Assembly: GCA_000438015.1 (NCBI GenBank)
Contig: FR901605.1
Coordinates: forward strand, 12,738 to 20,377
Origin: Coraliomargarita sp. CAG:312
Lineage (GTDB): Bacteria > Verrucomicrobiota > Verrucomicrobiia > Opitutales > Intestinicryptomonadaceae
Length of the DNA: 7,640 nt
Direction: 5' to 3'
Made by a program: the position numbers and the translations under genes. The notes beneath the pieces were generated by a model. That model searched no databases, was not told the origin of the DNA, and was given only the letters and a program-made list of their open reading frames with translations. Positions 1 to 6,336 of the stretch are shown piece by piece. Each line of letters opens with the position of its first letter. The stretch's first letter is position 1.

Positions 1-332
1 CAATATGTTGCGCATATTCCAAGTACGGCCATCAACGAATTTGCTGCGCGCGCCGATACCCTGCTTATGCCCGCATTTTTTATAACCGCCGCCTGCATCC
101 AATAAAACATGGGAGGCTTGTAAAAATACGGCATCCCGTTCAACCTTGGGGTGACCCAATCTCCGGTTGCGACCATCTCGCGCGGGATTTCCACATATCT
201 GCCTTCGTCAGGGCTCGCCAGCGGGCGCGTAAAACTTAACCCCAAATAGAGAATTCCAAAAAGGATGAAAATAACGGACAGGTCGCGCAACCAAAACCCT
301 CCGCTGTCTGCAATGTCTATATCGTTTTGCAT
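1..332 (-). CDS. ArnT/PMT-family membrane glycosyltransferase, N-terminal part only
   Basis: I translated the minus strand from the ATG at 330-332; the frame stays open for 110 codons to the left edge, so the C-terminus is outside the window. A first membrane helix (about residues 19-34) is followed by a periplasmic-loop segment typical of the PMT_2/ArnT family (GT39/GT83). It contains SPDEGRYVEIPREM (40-53), GDWVTPRLNG (57-66) and YFYKPPMFYW (69-78). The Asp-Glu pair at 42-43 is the expected acidic catalytic or metal-linked site just after helix 1. Family members move a sugar from a polyprenyl-phosphate donor to lipid A, another lipid or protein at the outer face of the inner membrane; the substrate cannot be told from this fragment. 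Most relatives have an acidic residue before the KPP, where this protein has Tyr71. The leader is T-rich (eight T's) with CAGC before the ATG and no Shine-Dalgarno. The start lies 98 bases after the transporter stop, so cotranscription is possible. Confidence 0.9.
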   Translation of the reverse strand, partial: MQNDIDIADSGGFWLRDLSVIFILFGILYLGLSFTRPLASPDEGRYVEIPREMVATGDWVTPRLNGMPYFYKPPMFYWMQAAVIKNAGISRVSARAANSLMAVLGICATY

Positions 333-405
333 GCTGAAAAAAAATCACAATAGGCAACCGCGCTCAAGATTTAAATTAAGGCATTTTTTTATCGGGAGTT
401 TTAAC

Positions 406-440
406 CTTTGTCTAAAGCGGCAAATTCCATTTAGACAAAG
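406..440 (-). repeat. Perfect 11-bp inverted repeat over the transporter stop codon
   Basis: Positions 406-416 (CTTTGTCTAAA) and 430-440 (TTTAGACAAAG) are exact reverse complements separated by 13 bases. The right arm contains the last codons and the TAA stop (431-433) of the transporter gene. In the minus-strand transcript this folds into an 11-bp stem at the very 3' end of the coding region. No T-run follows on either strand (the minus strand continues GTTAAAAC), so it is not a classical intrinsic terminator. A 3'-end stabilising hairpin, a site that slows or limits transcription into the glycosyltransferase gene, or a protein-binding site are all possible. Confidence 0.6.
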
Positions 441-2092
441 AAAATCACCAGCAACTGCGCACTCAGAACCCTCATAAACATTGACAGAGGATAAACAGTT
501 GCATATCCCACAGCGGGCATATCGTTGTTTGCTGTGGCGTTTGAATAAGCCAAAGCCGGCGGATTTGTGGTGCTCCCGGAAAGAATGCCTATGAGGGTGA
601 AATAATCAAACTTAAAAACCAACCTTCCCAGTAATGCAGCGACAATTACGGGAACAACCGTAATCACCGCGCCGTATCCTATCCATTTGTAGCCGCCGCC
701 GTCTATGACAGTCGACACAAAGTCCTGTCCAGCGCCCAAACCTACTCCAGCGAGGAAAAGTGCAATTCCTATTTCCCTAACCATAAGGTTTGCGCTGACT
801 GTGGTATATGTCACCAACTTAAATTTAGGCCCGAATCTGCTTATTAGAATCGAGACAATTAAAGGGCCTCCGGCAAGCCCCAGCTTGATTGGCTGCGGAA
901 TTCCCGGAATTGCAAAAGGAATGCTGCCGACTAGAACGCCAAAAAATATACCCAGAAAAATCGGAATAAGATTTGGCTGGCGTAGGCGGAGCATTGAGTT
1001 GCCTAAAATCTTTTCAACATTTTTTATTGCGCTTCCAGTGCCGACAGCCGTCACCCGGTCTCCCATTTGAAGCTCCAGATTTGCGTGCGCAACCAAATCT
1101 ATTCCAGCGCGGTTTACACGCGTTATGTTAAATGAAAAGCCGCCGTACAATCCCAATTTTCCGAGGGTTTTGCCGTTTATTTCCGGATTGGTAATCATTA
1201 TGCGGCGCGCCTCAAGCTCGCTGTCGAGCTTTTGCCACTCCATTTCAATCCTGTTTCCTATAAACGCATTTACGAACTGCACATCTTTATTGTCGCATAC
1301 GACCAGCACTTTGTCTCCCTTTTCCAGTATCGTATCTGCGCAGGCTATTTCGATTTTTCCGCCTGAGCGGCAAACTCTTGAAATAACAAAATACCTTTGG
1401 TCGGCTAGAGCCAGAACGTCCTCTATCTTCCTGCCGTACAAAGACGGATTTTCAACCTGCAGCGTCATTCTATGAGCCCCGGCTTTAAGCCCTTCGCGTT
1501 TTTTTATTCCGTCCAACTCGCCTTTGAAATTGATCCTAAAAACCAATTTTAGTAAAATAAAAGACGCGATGACGCCTATAACTCCGAGTGGATACGCAAC
1601 CGCATATCCCAAAGCAATTGTGGGTTCTCCCGCAGCTTTTATATCCGAATAGGCCTGTTGCGCGGCGCCTAGCCCTGGAGTATTTGTGACCGCTCCTGAC
1701 ATAATCCCGACCATAGTAGGCATTGGGATTCCGGAAAAATAATGTATGAGCAAAGTCAGCGCAACTCCCGCAAACACGACAGTCATAGCAACGCTGTTCA
1801 TTCTGAGCCCCGCTTTTTTAAATGAAGAAAAAAAGCTTGGGCCAACCTGCAGTCCGATTGAATAGACAAACAGCACAAGCCCAAATTCTTTCAGAAAGTC
1901 CAGCGATGCCCCTTCTATTCTCATTCCAAAGTGGCTTGCTATAATTCCTACAAACAAGACCCAAGTTATTCCGAGATTCACGCCGGCAATTTTTATTCTT
2001 CCAAGAATTACTCCCACTGTTATGACTATAGAGAACACGAATATGCAATGCGCTATTCCCGTTCCAAAAAATAAATTGTTCAACCAGTCCAT
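431..2092 (-). CDS. AspT/YidE-family membrane transporter with two RCK_C domains
   Basis: This 553-residue inner-membrane protein has the full architecture of the aspartate:alanine exchanger family (TC 2.A.81; also E. coli YidE/YbjL). An N-terminal half of about five to six helices (about residues 5-185) is followed by two cytosolic TrkA-C/RCK_C domains (about 207-280 and 296-364) and a second membrane half (about 372-553). The two membrane halves carry matching hairpin motifs, SGAVTNTPGLGA (132-143) and SGSTTNPPALAYSNA (505-519). Each is followed by a YPL element (AYPLGVIG and VYPLSMFM), the internal duplication typical of the family. Characterised members exchange amino or dicarboxylic acids (Asp/Ala, for example); the substrate here is not predictable. 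Length matches the family. The ATG at 2092 begins right before helix 1 and no Shine-Dalgarno is visible. It stands alone behind a long leader, so it probably has its own promoter. Confidence 0.92.
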   Translation of the reverse strand: MDWLNNLFFGTGIAHCIFVFSIVITVGVILGRIKIAGVNLGITWVLFVGIIASHFGMRIEGASLDFLKEFGLVLFVYSIGLQVGPSFFSSFKKAGLRMNSVAMTVVFAGVALTLLIHYFSGIPMPTMVGIMSGAVTNTPGLGAAQQAYSDIKAAGEPTIALGYAVAYPLGVIGVIASFILLKLVFRINFKGELDGIKKREGLKAGAHRMTLQVENPSLYGRKIEDVLALADQRYFVISRVCRSGGKIEIACADTILEKGDKVLVVCDNKDVQFVNAFIGNRIEMEWQKLDSELEARRIMITNPEINGKTLGKLGLYGGFSFNITRVNRAGIDLVAHANLELQMGDRVTAVGTGSAIKNVEKILGNSMLRLRQPNLIPIFLGIFFGVLVGSIPFAIPGIPQPIKLGLAGGPLIVSILISRFGPKFKLVTYTTVSANLMVREIGIALFLAGVGLGAGQDFVSTVIDGGGYKWIGYGAVITVVPVIVAALLGRLVFKFDYFTLIGILSGSTTNPPALAYSNATANNDMPAVGYATVYPLSMFMRVLSAQLLVIFFV

Positions 2093-2132
2093 AAGCTATA
2101 AGAAAGTTAAAATGGCCGACTATGCGGTTTCA

Positions 2133-2208
2133 TTCGGCTATATTCATTTACAATTAATTGAAGTTAAGAATAGGATCGATAAAATCAAACTTTTTTTATT
2201 TAGCCGAA
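2133..2208 (-). promoter_or_regulatory. Possible leader stem upstream of the transporter gene
   Basis: TTCGGCTA at 2133-2140 and TAGCCGAA at 2201-2208 are exact 8-base reverse complements 60 bases apart, 40-116 bases upstream of the transporter ATG. In the minus-strand transcript they could pair and close off an AU-rich loop that includes the palindrome CAATTAATTG (2151-2160). This could be a leader structure or an operator pair. With 8-base arms in AT-rich DNA, chance is also a realistic explanation. I do not recognise a known riboswitch. Confidence 0.2.
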
Positions 2209-2705
2209 AAATCTTCCATTTCCTCGAAAAGAAATAGGCATTTATTTTCAAAATGGAAATTTCGCATACCGACTGTCGCTGAACAAAACTTAAATATGAT
2301 TATATTCCATTTTGCGGTGCGCATTTGCGCCCTCCATCTTATTTTCCGGCATATGCATAAATAATGCGCGCAATAGGCGGCTTTCGCAAACAGCTTGTGA
2401 ATATTACATTGGTTCGCGGATTTATTTTATCCGCCTTTTAAAGTTGGAAGAAGAGTTTTTTTTTGGATTTTACCGCGCGTTTTTGCTTAAAACTTTCCGA
2501 GTCTTCATTTTTTTTGCAATACAAGCTCCATATTTAATCGACTACCCTTGTACAAGATTCCCAACCCCGCAATGGATTCGAAAAACTGCCTTAAACTCCT
2601 GCAATTTCGCAAATATTCGTTTCTAAAAACGACGGCGTTCGCAGAGGAAAATGCGCAAAAACTTCCACAAGACCGATAGAGCAAAATAATATGTTATTGC
2701 ACCGC

Positions 2706-2739
2706 AAAAGCGCCGCCGGAGTCAATGCCTCGGCGGCGC
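2706..2739 (-). terminator. Probable intrinsic terminator of the comEC-tilS-ftsH operon
   Basis: Exact 9-bp arms GCGCCGCCG (2710-2718) and CGGCGGCGC (2731-2739) enclose a 12-base loop. On the minus strand the very GC-rich stem is followed by TTTT (2706-2709) and then GCGG. It lies about 92 bases after the ftsH stop codon and before the long spacer. The T-tract is short, so termination may be partial. On the plus strand the stem is followed by AAAA, so it works only in the minus direction, in agreement with the gene orientation. Confidence 0.7.
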
Positions 2740-2831
2740 AAAAGGGAAGAAATTCTTTCCCAAATTCCCAAAACTATTTTAATAAAATTAAGCCATTGCG
2801 CTAAAAAAGGCTATGCCGCCATAAAAAAGCT

Positions 2832-3782
2832 CTAAGCAGTTTGCGGCGACGGCGATTCTGGAGAGGAAGATACTCCGCCATTTTTTCCCTCCTCGGCCGC
2901 AAGCGCAGAAGCGGCTTTTTCAGCGGCGGCGCGTTCTATATCCTCCTTTGTCGTGGGAGTAAATTCCCCGCGCACTATTTTATAAACGTCCTCCCCTTCG
3001 ATCGTTTCGCGCAGCAGAAGTTCGTTGGCAATCATATCCAATTTGTCGCGGTTTGAATTCAAAATATCGCGCGCCCTGTCCAGTTGGCTATCGATAATTT
3101 TCTTTATCTGCGCGTCGATAAGCTCGGCGGTGCGCTCGCTAAAATTTTGGTCGCGGGCAAATTCCTTTCCGAGGAAAATATGCTCTTGGTTGTTGCCAAG
3201 CGCCACCGGTCCCAACTCGCTCATTCCCCAATCGCAAACCATTTTGCGGGCAATGGCCGTAGCCGATTTAATATCACCGGAAGCCCCATTTGTTATGTCG
3301 GAAAACACAATTTCCTCAGCAACGCGCCCTCCGAGCGAGGCGCAAATTTGGTTGAGCATTTTGCCGCGAGTCTGGGTTGTTATGTCTTTTGTGGGCATAA
3401 ACATTGTTGAGCCCAAACTCTGTCCGCGCGGAATTATGGTGACCTTGTGGACAGGCAGTTTGCCGTCGTCAATCAATGCTTGGACGAGAGCATGCCCAGC
3501 CTCGTGGTACGCAGTCAGGCTGCGCTCTTCGCTGTCCATAACCCGGCGGTGCTCGCGTCCAAAAAACACCTTGTCCCGAGCCTCAAACAAATCAGACATA
3601 GTTACGATTTTCTCGTTTTTGCGTGCCGCTATTATCGCGCCCTCGTTGAGCATATTTGCCAAATCGGCCCCGGAACATCCCGCGGTAAGCTGGGCGACTT
3701 TCCGCAAATCAACATCATCGGCAAGTTTTATTTTCTTTGCATGGACTTTCAATATGGCCTCCCTGCCGTTTATATCGGGCAA
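2832..3782 (-). CDS. Displaced C-terminal FtsH part: AAA+ lid and zinc protease
   Basis: This frame resumes FtsH immediately after the duplication (SALLRPGRFDRQV) and continues through the AAA+ lid (TAGCSGADLANMLNEGA). The zinc site HEAGH lies at 3492-3506, and the likely third ligand is the Asp in GASGD; the protease domain ends in an Ala-rich helix and a Ser/Pro/Gly tail before the TAG at 2832-2834. The first possible start in this frame is a TTG at 3782 inside the conserved DLPDINGR segment. That is an in-frame Leu of FtsH, so this part is very unlikely to be translated independently. It is best read as the second half of the broken gene. Catalytic residues are intact, which argues against long decay. 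Confidence 0.4.
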   Translation of the reverse strand: MPDINGREAILKVHAKKIKLADDVDLRKVAQLTAGCSGADLANMLNEGAIIAARKNEKIVTMSDLFEARDKVFFGREHRRVMDSEERSLTAYHEAGHALVQALIDDGKLPVHKVTIIPRGQSLGSTMFMPTKDITTQTRGKMLNQICASLGGRVAEEIVFSDITNGASGDIKSATAIARKMVCDWGMSELGPVALGNNQEHIFLGKEFARDQNFSERTAELIDAQIKKIIDSQLDRARDILNSNRDKLDMIANELLLRETIEGEDVYKIVRGEFTPTTKEDIERAAAEKAASALAAEEGKNGGVSSSPESPSPQTA

Positions 3783-3787
3783 ATCGA

Positions 3788-4861
3788 TTACAACCTGCCT
3801 GTCAAATCTTCCGGGGCGCAGGAGCGCGCTGTCGAGAACGTCGGGACGGTTCTGTCGAGAACGTCGGGACGGTTTGTCGCGGCGATTATAATTATGCCTG
3901 TTTGCGCGTCAAAGCCGTCCATTTCAACGAGAAGCGAATTCAGCGTCTGTTCGCGCTCGTCGTTTCCGCCGCCGAGACCCGCGCCGCGCTGCCTGCCCAC
4001 CGCGTCTATTTCGTCTATGAACACGAGGCACGGGGCGGTTTTCCGGGCCTGCTCGAACATATCGCGCACGCGGGCCGCGCCAACTCCCACAAATAGTTCG
4101 ACAAAATCCGAACCGCTAATTGTATAAAATGGGACATCGGCTTCTCCGGCAACCGCCCTTGCCAGCAAAGTTTTTCCCGTTCCGGGCGGGCCAACCATCA
4201 ATATTCCTTTGGGAATGCGAGCTCCGATTTCCCTAAATTTTTGCGGATTCTTCAAAAATTCGACAATCTCCCTAACCTCCTCTTTCGACTCCTCGCATCC
4301 CGCGACGTCGGCAAAAGTGACCTTATTTTTATCCGGCGACATTAGCCGTGCTGGGCTTTTGCCGTAGTTCATTCCCATTCTTCCGGAAGCCTTCATTTGG
4401 CGCGTGAGCATAAAGTAAATAACCCCAAGTATTAACAAAACCGGAAGAATAGTGGTTATAATGTTGCTCCAGAACGACCCGGCGGGGTTTTCCTTTACAG
4501 CCCAAGGGGAGCTTGGGGCCGAAAGCTGTTTATACATGTCGTCGGTGACCCTTCCCTCAAATTTAAAATCGAGCGTGCGCGGAGTATCCGAAGGAGCGTT
4601 TTCCCTGCCGAAAAGAGGATTTTTCACTTTCCCCACTATTGAATACCAATCTTTTCCACCGTTGGGGTCGTTGGTCATGGATATTTCGACGAGTTCGTCG
4701 TTGTTTGCCGCCGACATAAGTTTGCGGACATCGAAGTTTTGAACTTTCGACGCTCCACCGCGCGGAAGCATTACCAAAAATATTATCGCGCAAAAAATCA
4801 TAACCCAAACAAGATAAGGCTTGTTCGGAATTTTACCTAAGGAGTTGTTCTTTTTATCCAT
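3788..4861 (-). CDS. Truncated FtsH product: membrane anchor plus most of the AAA+ domain
   Basis: This is the polypeptide the sequence predicts as written: 357 residues from the ATG at 4861. It has helix 1 (about 17-32), a periplasmic domain, helix 2 (about 133-152), Walker A GPPGTGKT (224-231), the pore-loop region with FVGVGAARVRD (258-268), Walker B LVFIDEID (279-286) and the start of the second region of homology, ending at RPDVLD (331-336). The last 21 residues, from RTVPTFSTAR to a TAA at 3788-3790, are out-of-frame translation. It lacks the arginine fingers, the helical lid and the whole protease, so it should not be an active protease. If stable it could still insert in the membrane and might join hexamers as a dominant-negative subunit; that is inference. 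Confidence 0.55.
   Translation of the reverse strand: MDKKNNSLGKIPNKPYLVWVMIFCAIIFLVMLPRGGASKVQNFDVRKLMSAANNDELVEISMTNDPNGGKDWYSIVGKVKNPLFGRENAPSDTPRTLDFKFEGRVTDDMYKQLSAPSSPWAVKENPAGSFWSNIITTILPVLLILGVIYFMLTRQMKASGRMGMNYGKSPARLMSPDKNKVTFADVAGCEESKEEVREIVEFLKNPQKFREIGARIPKGILMVGPPGTGKTLLARAVAGEADVPFYTISGSDFVELFVGVGAARVRDMFEQARKTAPCLVFIDEIDAVGRQRGAGLGGGNDEREQTLNSLLVEMDGFDAQTGIIIIAATNRPDVLDRTVPTFSTARSCAPEDLTGRL
3829..3874. repeat. Perfect 23-bp tandem duplication inside ftsH
   Basis: Bases 3829-3851 and 3852-3874 are identical and directly adjacent. Each copy begins CTGTCGAGAACG and ends GGGACGGTT on the plus strand; on the minus strand it encodes NRPDVLD plus two bases. The unit length (23, that is 2 modulo 3) breaks the ftsH frame. 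With one copy deleted the frame is continuous and conserved, so the ancestral state clearly had one copy. No repeat of the kind is seen elsewhere in the window and nothing around it resembles a mobile element. Confidence 0.97.
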
Positions 4862-4884
4862 CTGAAAAATTTTTAATTCGCCAT

Positions 4885-6336
4885 TTAACACTGAAAGGGC
4901 GCGTAGGTCAATTCTATTGCGACGGCGGAATTTGACAATTTAAAGTCGTCGCAAGGAGGCAGACCGACTCCCCAGAGAATCCGTCCGCGTTTATTACAGA
5001 CAAGCGGTATTGAATTTCGTTTCGCGGAAGGAATCTTTTTTGCAATAAAAATATCTTTTAGGCGTTTTTCCGACTTTGAGCCCAGCGGAATATAAGAGTC
5101 TCCGTCGCGTTTATTTCTGGCAAAGAGAGAGCCGTCCGCCAAATTTCCGACTGCGGAAATATCAATATACGCGCATTTGGAATCGTCGTTATCCCCGCTT
5201 TTCAAGGCGTCGAGACGCGCTGGGGAAATCCGGATTTTTTTTACGCTCAAAACTCCCCCCGGCAGAGTATTTTTGCCTATTTTAAGGGAGATTTCGAAAT
5301 CCTCCACCATGCGCTCCAAAGAAATGGATTTTGACGAAGCATCAAAGCAAAAGAATATGCCGCTTCCAGCGCTGCTTTTAAAAGTCGAGCCTTTATTCAA
5401 AATCCGTTCCAATATGGCATCCGCCGCGCCAGACCTCAATTCGTCCAAAACTCCCTCCGCCGCCAGGAAACGCATAACTGCACGCCTAAGAAGAGCCGGA
5501 TATTTAAGCACGGTTTCCGTAAGCCGCATAGGGCTTCCCGCTTTCCAGCCGGGATTTGCGGAGTCCAGCTCGCGTTCAAGGCAGGAATTTATAAAATCGG
5601 CGTCCTCGGACAGAAGATTATGGGAGCGCAATGCCGATTTCTCAAAATCTCCCGGAGAAATTTCCCGGATTTGTGGGATTAAAATATTGCGTATTTTATT
5701 GCGGAAAAATTTCGGTTCGGCGTTGGACTCGTCTTCCCGCCACGCAATTTCATCCTTTTTTAGAGCCTCTATAATCTCGGATTTTTTTATTGCCAGCATT
5801 GGGCGCACAAAGACAGCTCCGCCCAGGTTTGAAACTGCTTTGGGCGCACAAAGGCCGTCCAAGCCCGCCCCGCGCGCCAACCTCATGACAATGGTTTCCG
5901 CGACATCCCCGCAATGGTGACCTTGGGCTATGCAGGAAAGCCTTAGGTTGCAGCTGGACTCGATAAAGAAGCGCATGCGCATTTTTCTGAATTCGTCCTC
6001 AGAGAGCTTCTCCGGAACGCTTTCGGCCTTTCCATGGACAAATTCAACGCCCAAATCCGAACACAGCTTCCGCACAAATTCCTCGTCTTTTTCGGCATTT
6101 GCGCGCGCCTTATGGTTAAAATGCAAAACCTTAATATTTTTTAAATTCTTCGCGCCGCAAAAGGACAATATCCAAAACAGCAAAAAAACCGAATCTGCTC
6201 CGCCTGAACATGCCACTCCAACGCGGGAACCGCCATTTATTGCCGCGCGCAAATATCTTTCGGCAGAAGGTTCAAATTTGAATCCGCGTGCGAAACCAGA
6301 AAACGTTTTTTTATTTTTTCCCATACCTTTAACCAT
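4885..6336 (-). CDS. tilS: tRNA(Ile)-lysidine synthase TilS
   Basis: TilS uses ATP and lysine to turn cytidine 34 of the CAU-anticodon tRNA-Ile into lysidine, so that the tRNA reads AUA and is charged with isoleucine. The 483-residue protein has the N-type ATP pyrophosphatase P-loop SGGADS (44-49), the LHFNHKAR strand (71-78), the GHHCGDVAET signature (139-148) and VRPMLAIKKSEI (177-188). The DESN and FRNKIRN elements (202-217) complete the catalytic domain. A middle tRNA-binding region follows, then a C-terminal TilS_C domain (about 395-475) with RDGDSYIPLG, RLKDIF and IPLVCNKRGRILWGVG. Length fits the long, three-domain form. The ATG at 6336 overlaps the comEC stop by 8 bases (ATGGTTAA), which suggests translational coupling. 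A second ATG at 6324 (MGKNKKTF) is an alternative start. Its stop is 23 bases before the ftsH ATG. AUA decoding makes this normally an essential gene. Confidence 0.95.
   Translation of the reverse strand: MVKGMGKNKKTFSGFARGFKFEPSAERYLRAAINGGSRVGVACSGGADSVFLLFWILSFCGAKNLKNIKVLHFNHKARANAEKDEEFVRKLCSDLGVEFVHGKAESVPEKLSEDEFRKMRMRFFIESSCNLRLSCIAQGHHCGDVAETIVMRLARGAGLDGLCAPKAVSNLGGAVFVRPMLAIKKSEIIEALKKDEIAWREDESNAEPKFFRNKIRNILIPQIREISPGDFEKSALRSHNLLSEDADFINSCLERELDSANPGWKAGSPMRLTETVLKYPALLRRAVMRFLAAEGVLDELRSGAADAILERILNKGSTFKSSAGSGIFFCFDASSKSISLERMVEDFEISLKIGKNTLPGGVLSVKKIRISPARLDALKSGDNDDSKCAYIDISAVGNLADGSLFARNKRDGDSYIPLGSKSEKRLKDIFIAKKIPSAKRNSIPLVCNKRGRILWGVGLPPCDDFKLSNSAVAIELTYAPFQC

Larger units (their letters stand above)
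2093..2831. other. Long gene-free AT-rich spacer between ftsH and the transporter
   Basis: I find no convincing gene, tRNA or known riboswitch here on either strand. It holds the ftsH terminator (2706-2739) and several small inverted repeats: TCGTTT/AAACGA with a 4-base loop (2617-2632), a 10-bp palindrome CTTGTACAAG (2547-2556), GCGGAT/ATCCGC with a 7-base loop (2416-2434), and GCGCA/TGCGC (2319-2330). A separated pair TTCGGCTA/TAGCCGAA (2133-2140 and 2201-2208) lies in the transporter leader. A weak sigma70-like candidate on the minus strand is TTGCGA (2384-2389), a 17-base gap, then CATTAT (2361-2366). It would give a 5' leader of roughly 260 bases, but the match is poor. Homopolymer runs (T9 at 2456-2464, T7 at 2191-2197) add to the non-coding look. 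A minus-strand open frame without ATG (2505-2684) is discussed under findings. Confidence 0.6.
2832..4861 (-). pseudogene. ftsH: ftsH, ATP-dependent zinc metalloprotease, frame broken by a 23-bp tandem duplication
   Basis: FtsH is a hexameric inner-membrane AAA+ protease that extracts and degrades damaged membrane and short-lived cytosolic proteins. All family parts are present: two N-terminal membrane helices flanking a periplasmic domain, Walker A and B, the second region of homology, the HEAGH zinc site and a C-terminal Ala-rich helix with a Ser/Pro tail. They are split over two frames. An exact 23-bp duplication at 3829-3874 shifts the frame between RPDVLD and the Arg-finger segment. With one copy removed the junction reads RPDVLDSALLRPGRFDR, a textbook FtsH sequence, and the protein would be 668 residues, a normal length. 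I chose the ATG at 4861 because it gives the usual short cytosolic N-terminus. A GTG at 4891 overlaps the tilS stop (GTGTTAA) and would add 10 residues; neither start has a Shine-Dalgarno. The rest of the gene shows no decay, so the lesion is recent or artefactual. Confidence 0.9.

Noticed and set aside
2530..2600. Possible tRNA, because GGATTCGAA resembles a T-loop
   Set aside because: I could not build an acceptor stem, D arm or anticodon arm around it on either strand.
2312..2626. Plus-strand open frame of 104 codons in the spacer
   Set aside because: No Shine-Dalgarno, no recognisable motif, translation dominated by Phe and Ile from T-runs, and it crosses several inverted repeats; treated as chance.
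2744..2761. GGGAAGAAATTCTTTCCC as a second terminator after ftsH
   Set aside because: The stem is only about six pairs including a G-T pair, with no T-run; the GC-rich stem at 2706-2739 is a much better candidate.
3788..3880. Intein or insertion element as the cause of the ftsH break
   Set aside because: The extra DNA is only 23 bp and is an exact copy of the neighbouring sequence; there is no foreign sequence and no terminal repeats.
3025..3891. Plus-strand open frame of 288 codons opposite ftsH
   Set aside because: It is antisense to strongly conserved FtsH sequence, has no domain-like content, and is explained by the GC-rich codon pattern of the gene on the other strand.
5177..5920. Plus-strand open frame of 247 codons opposite tilS
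   Set aside because: Antisense shadow of a clearly conserved TilS; composition rich in Arg and Ser as expected for such shadows.
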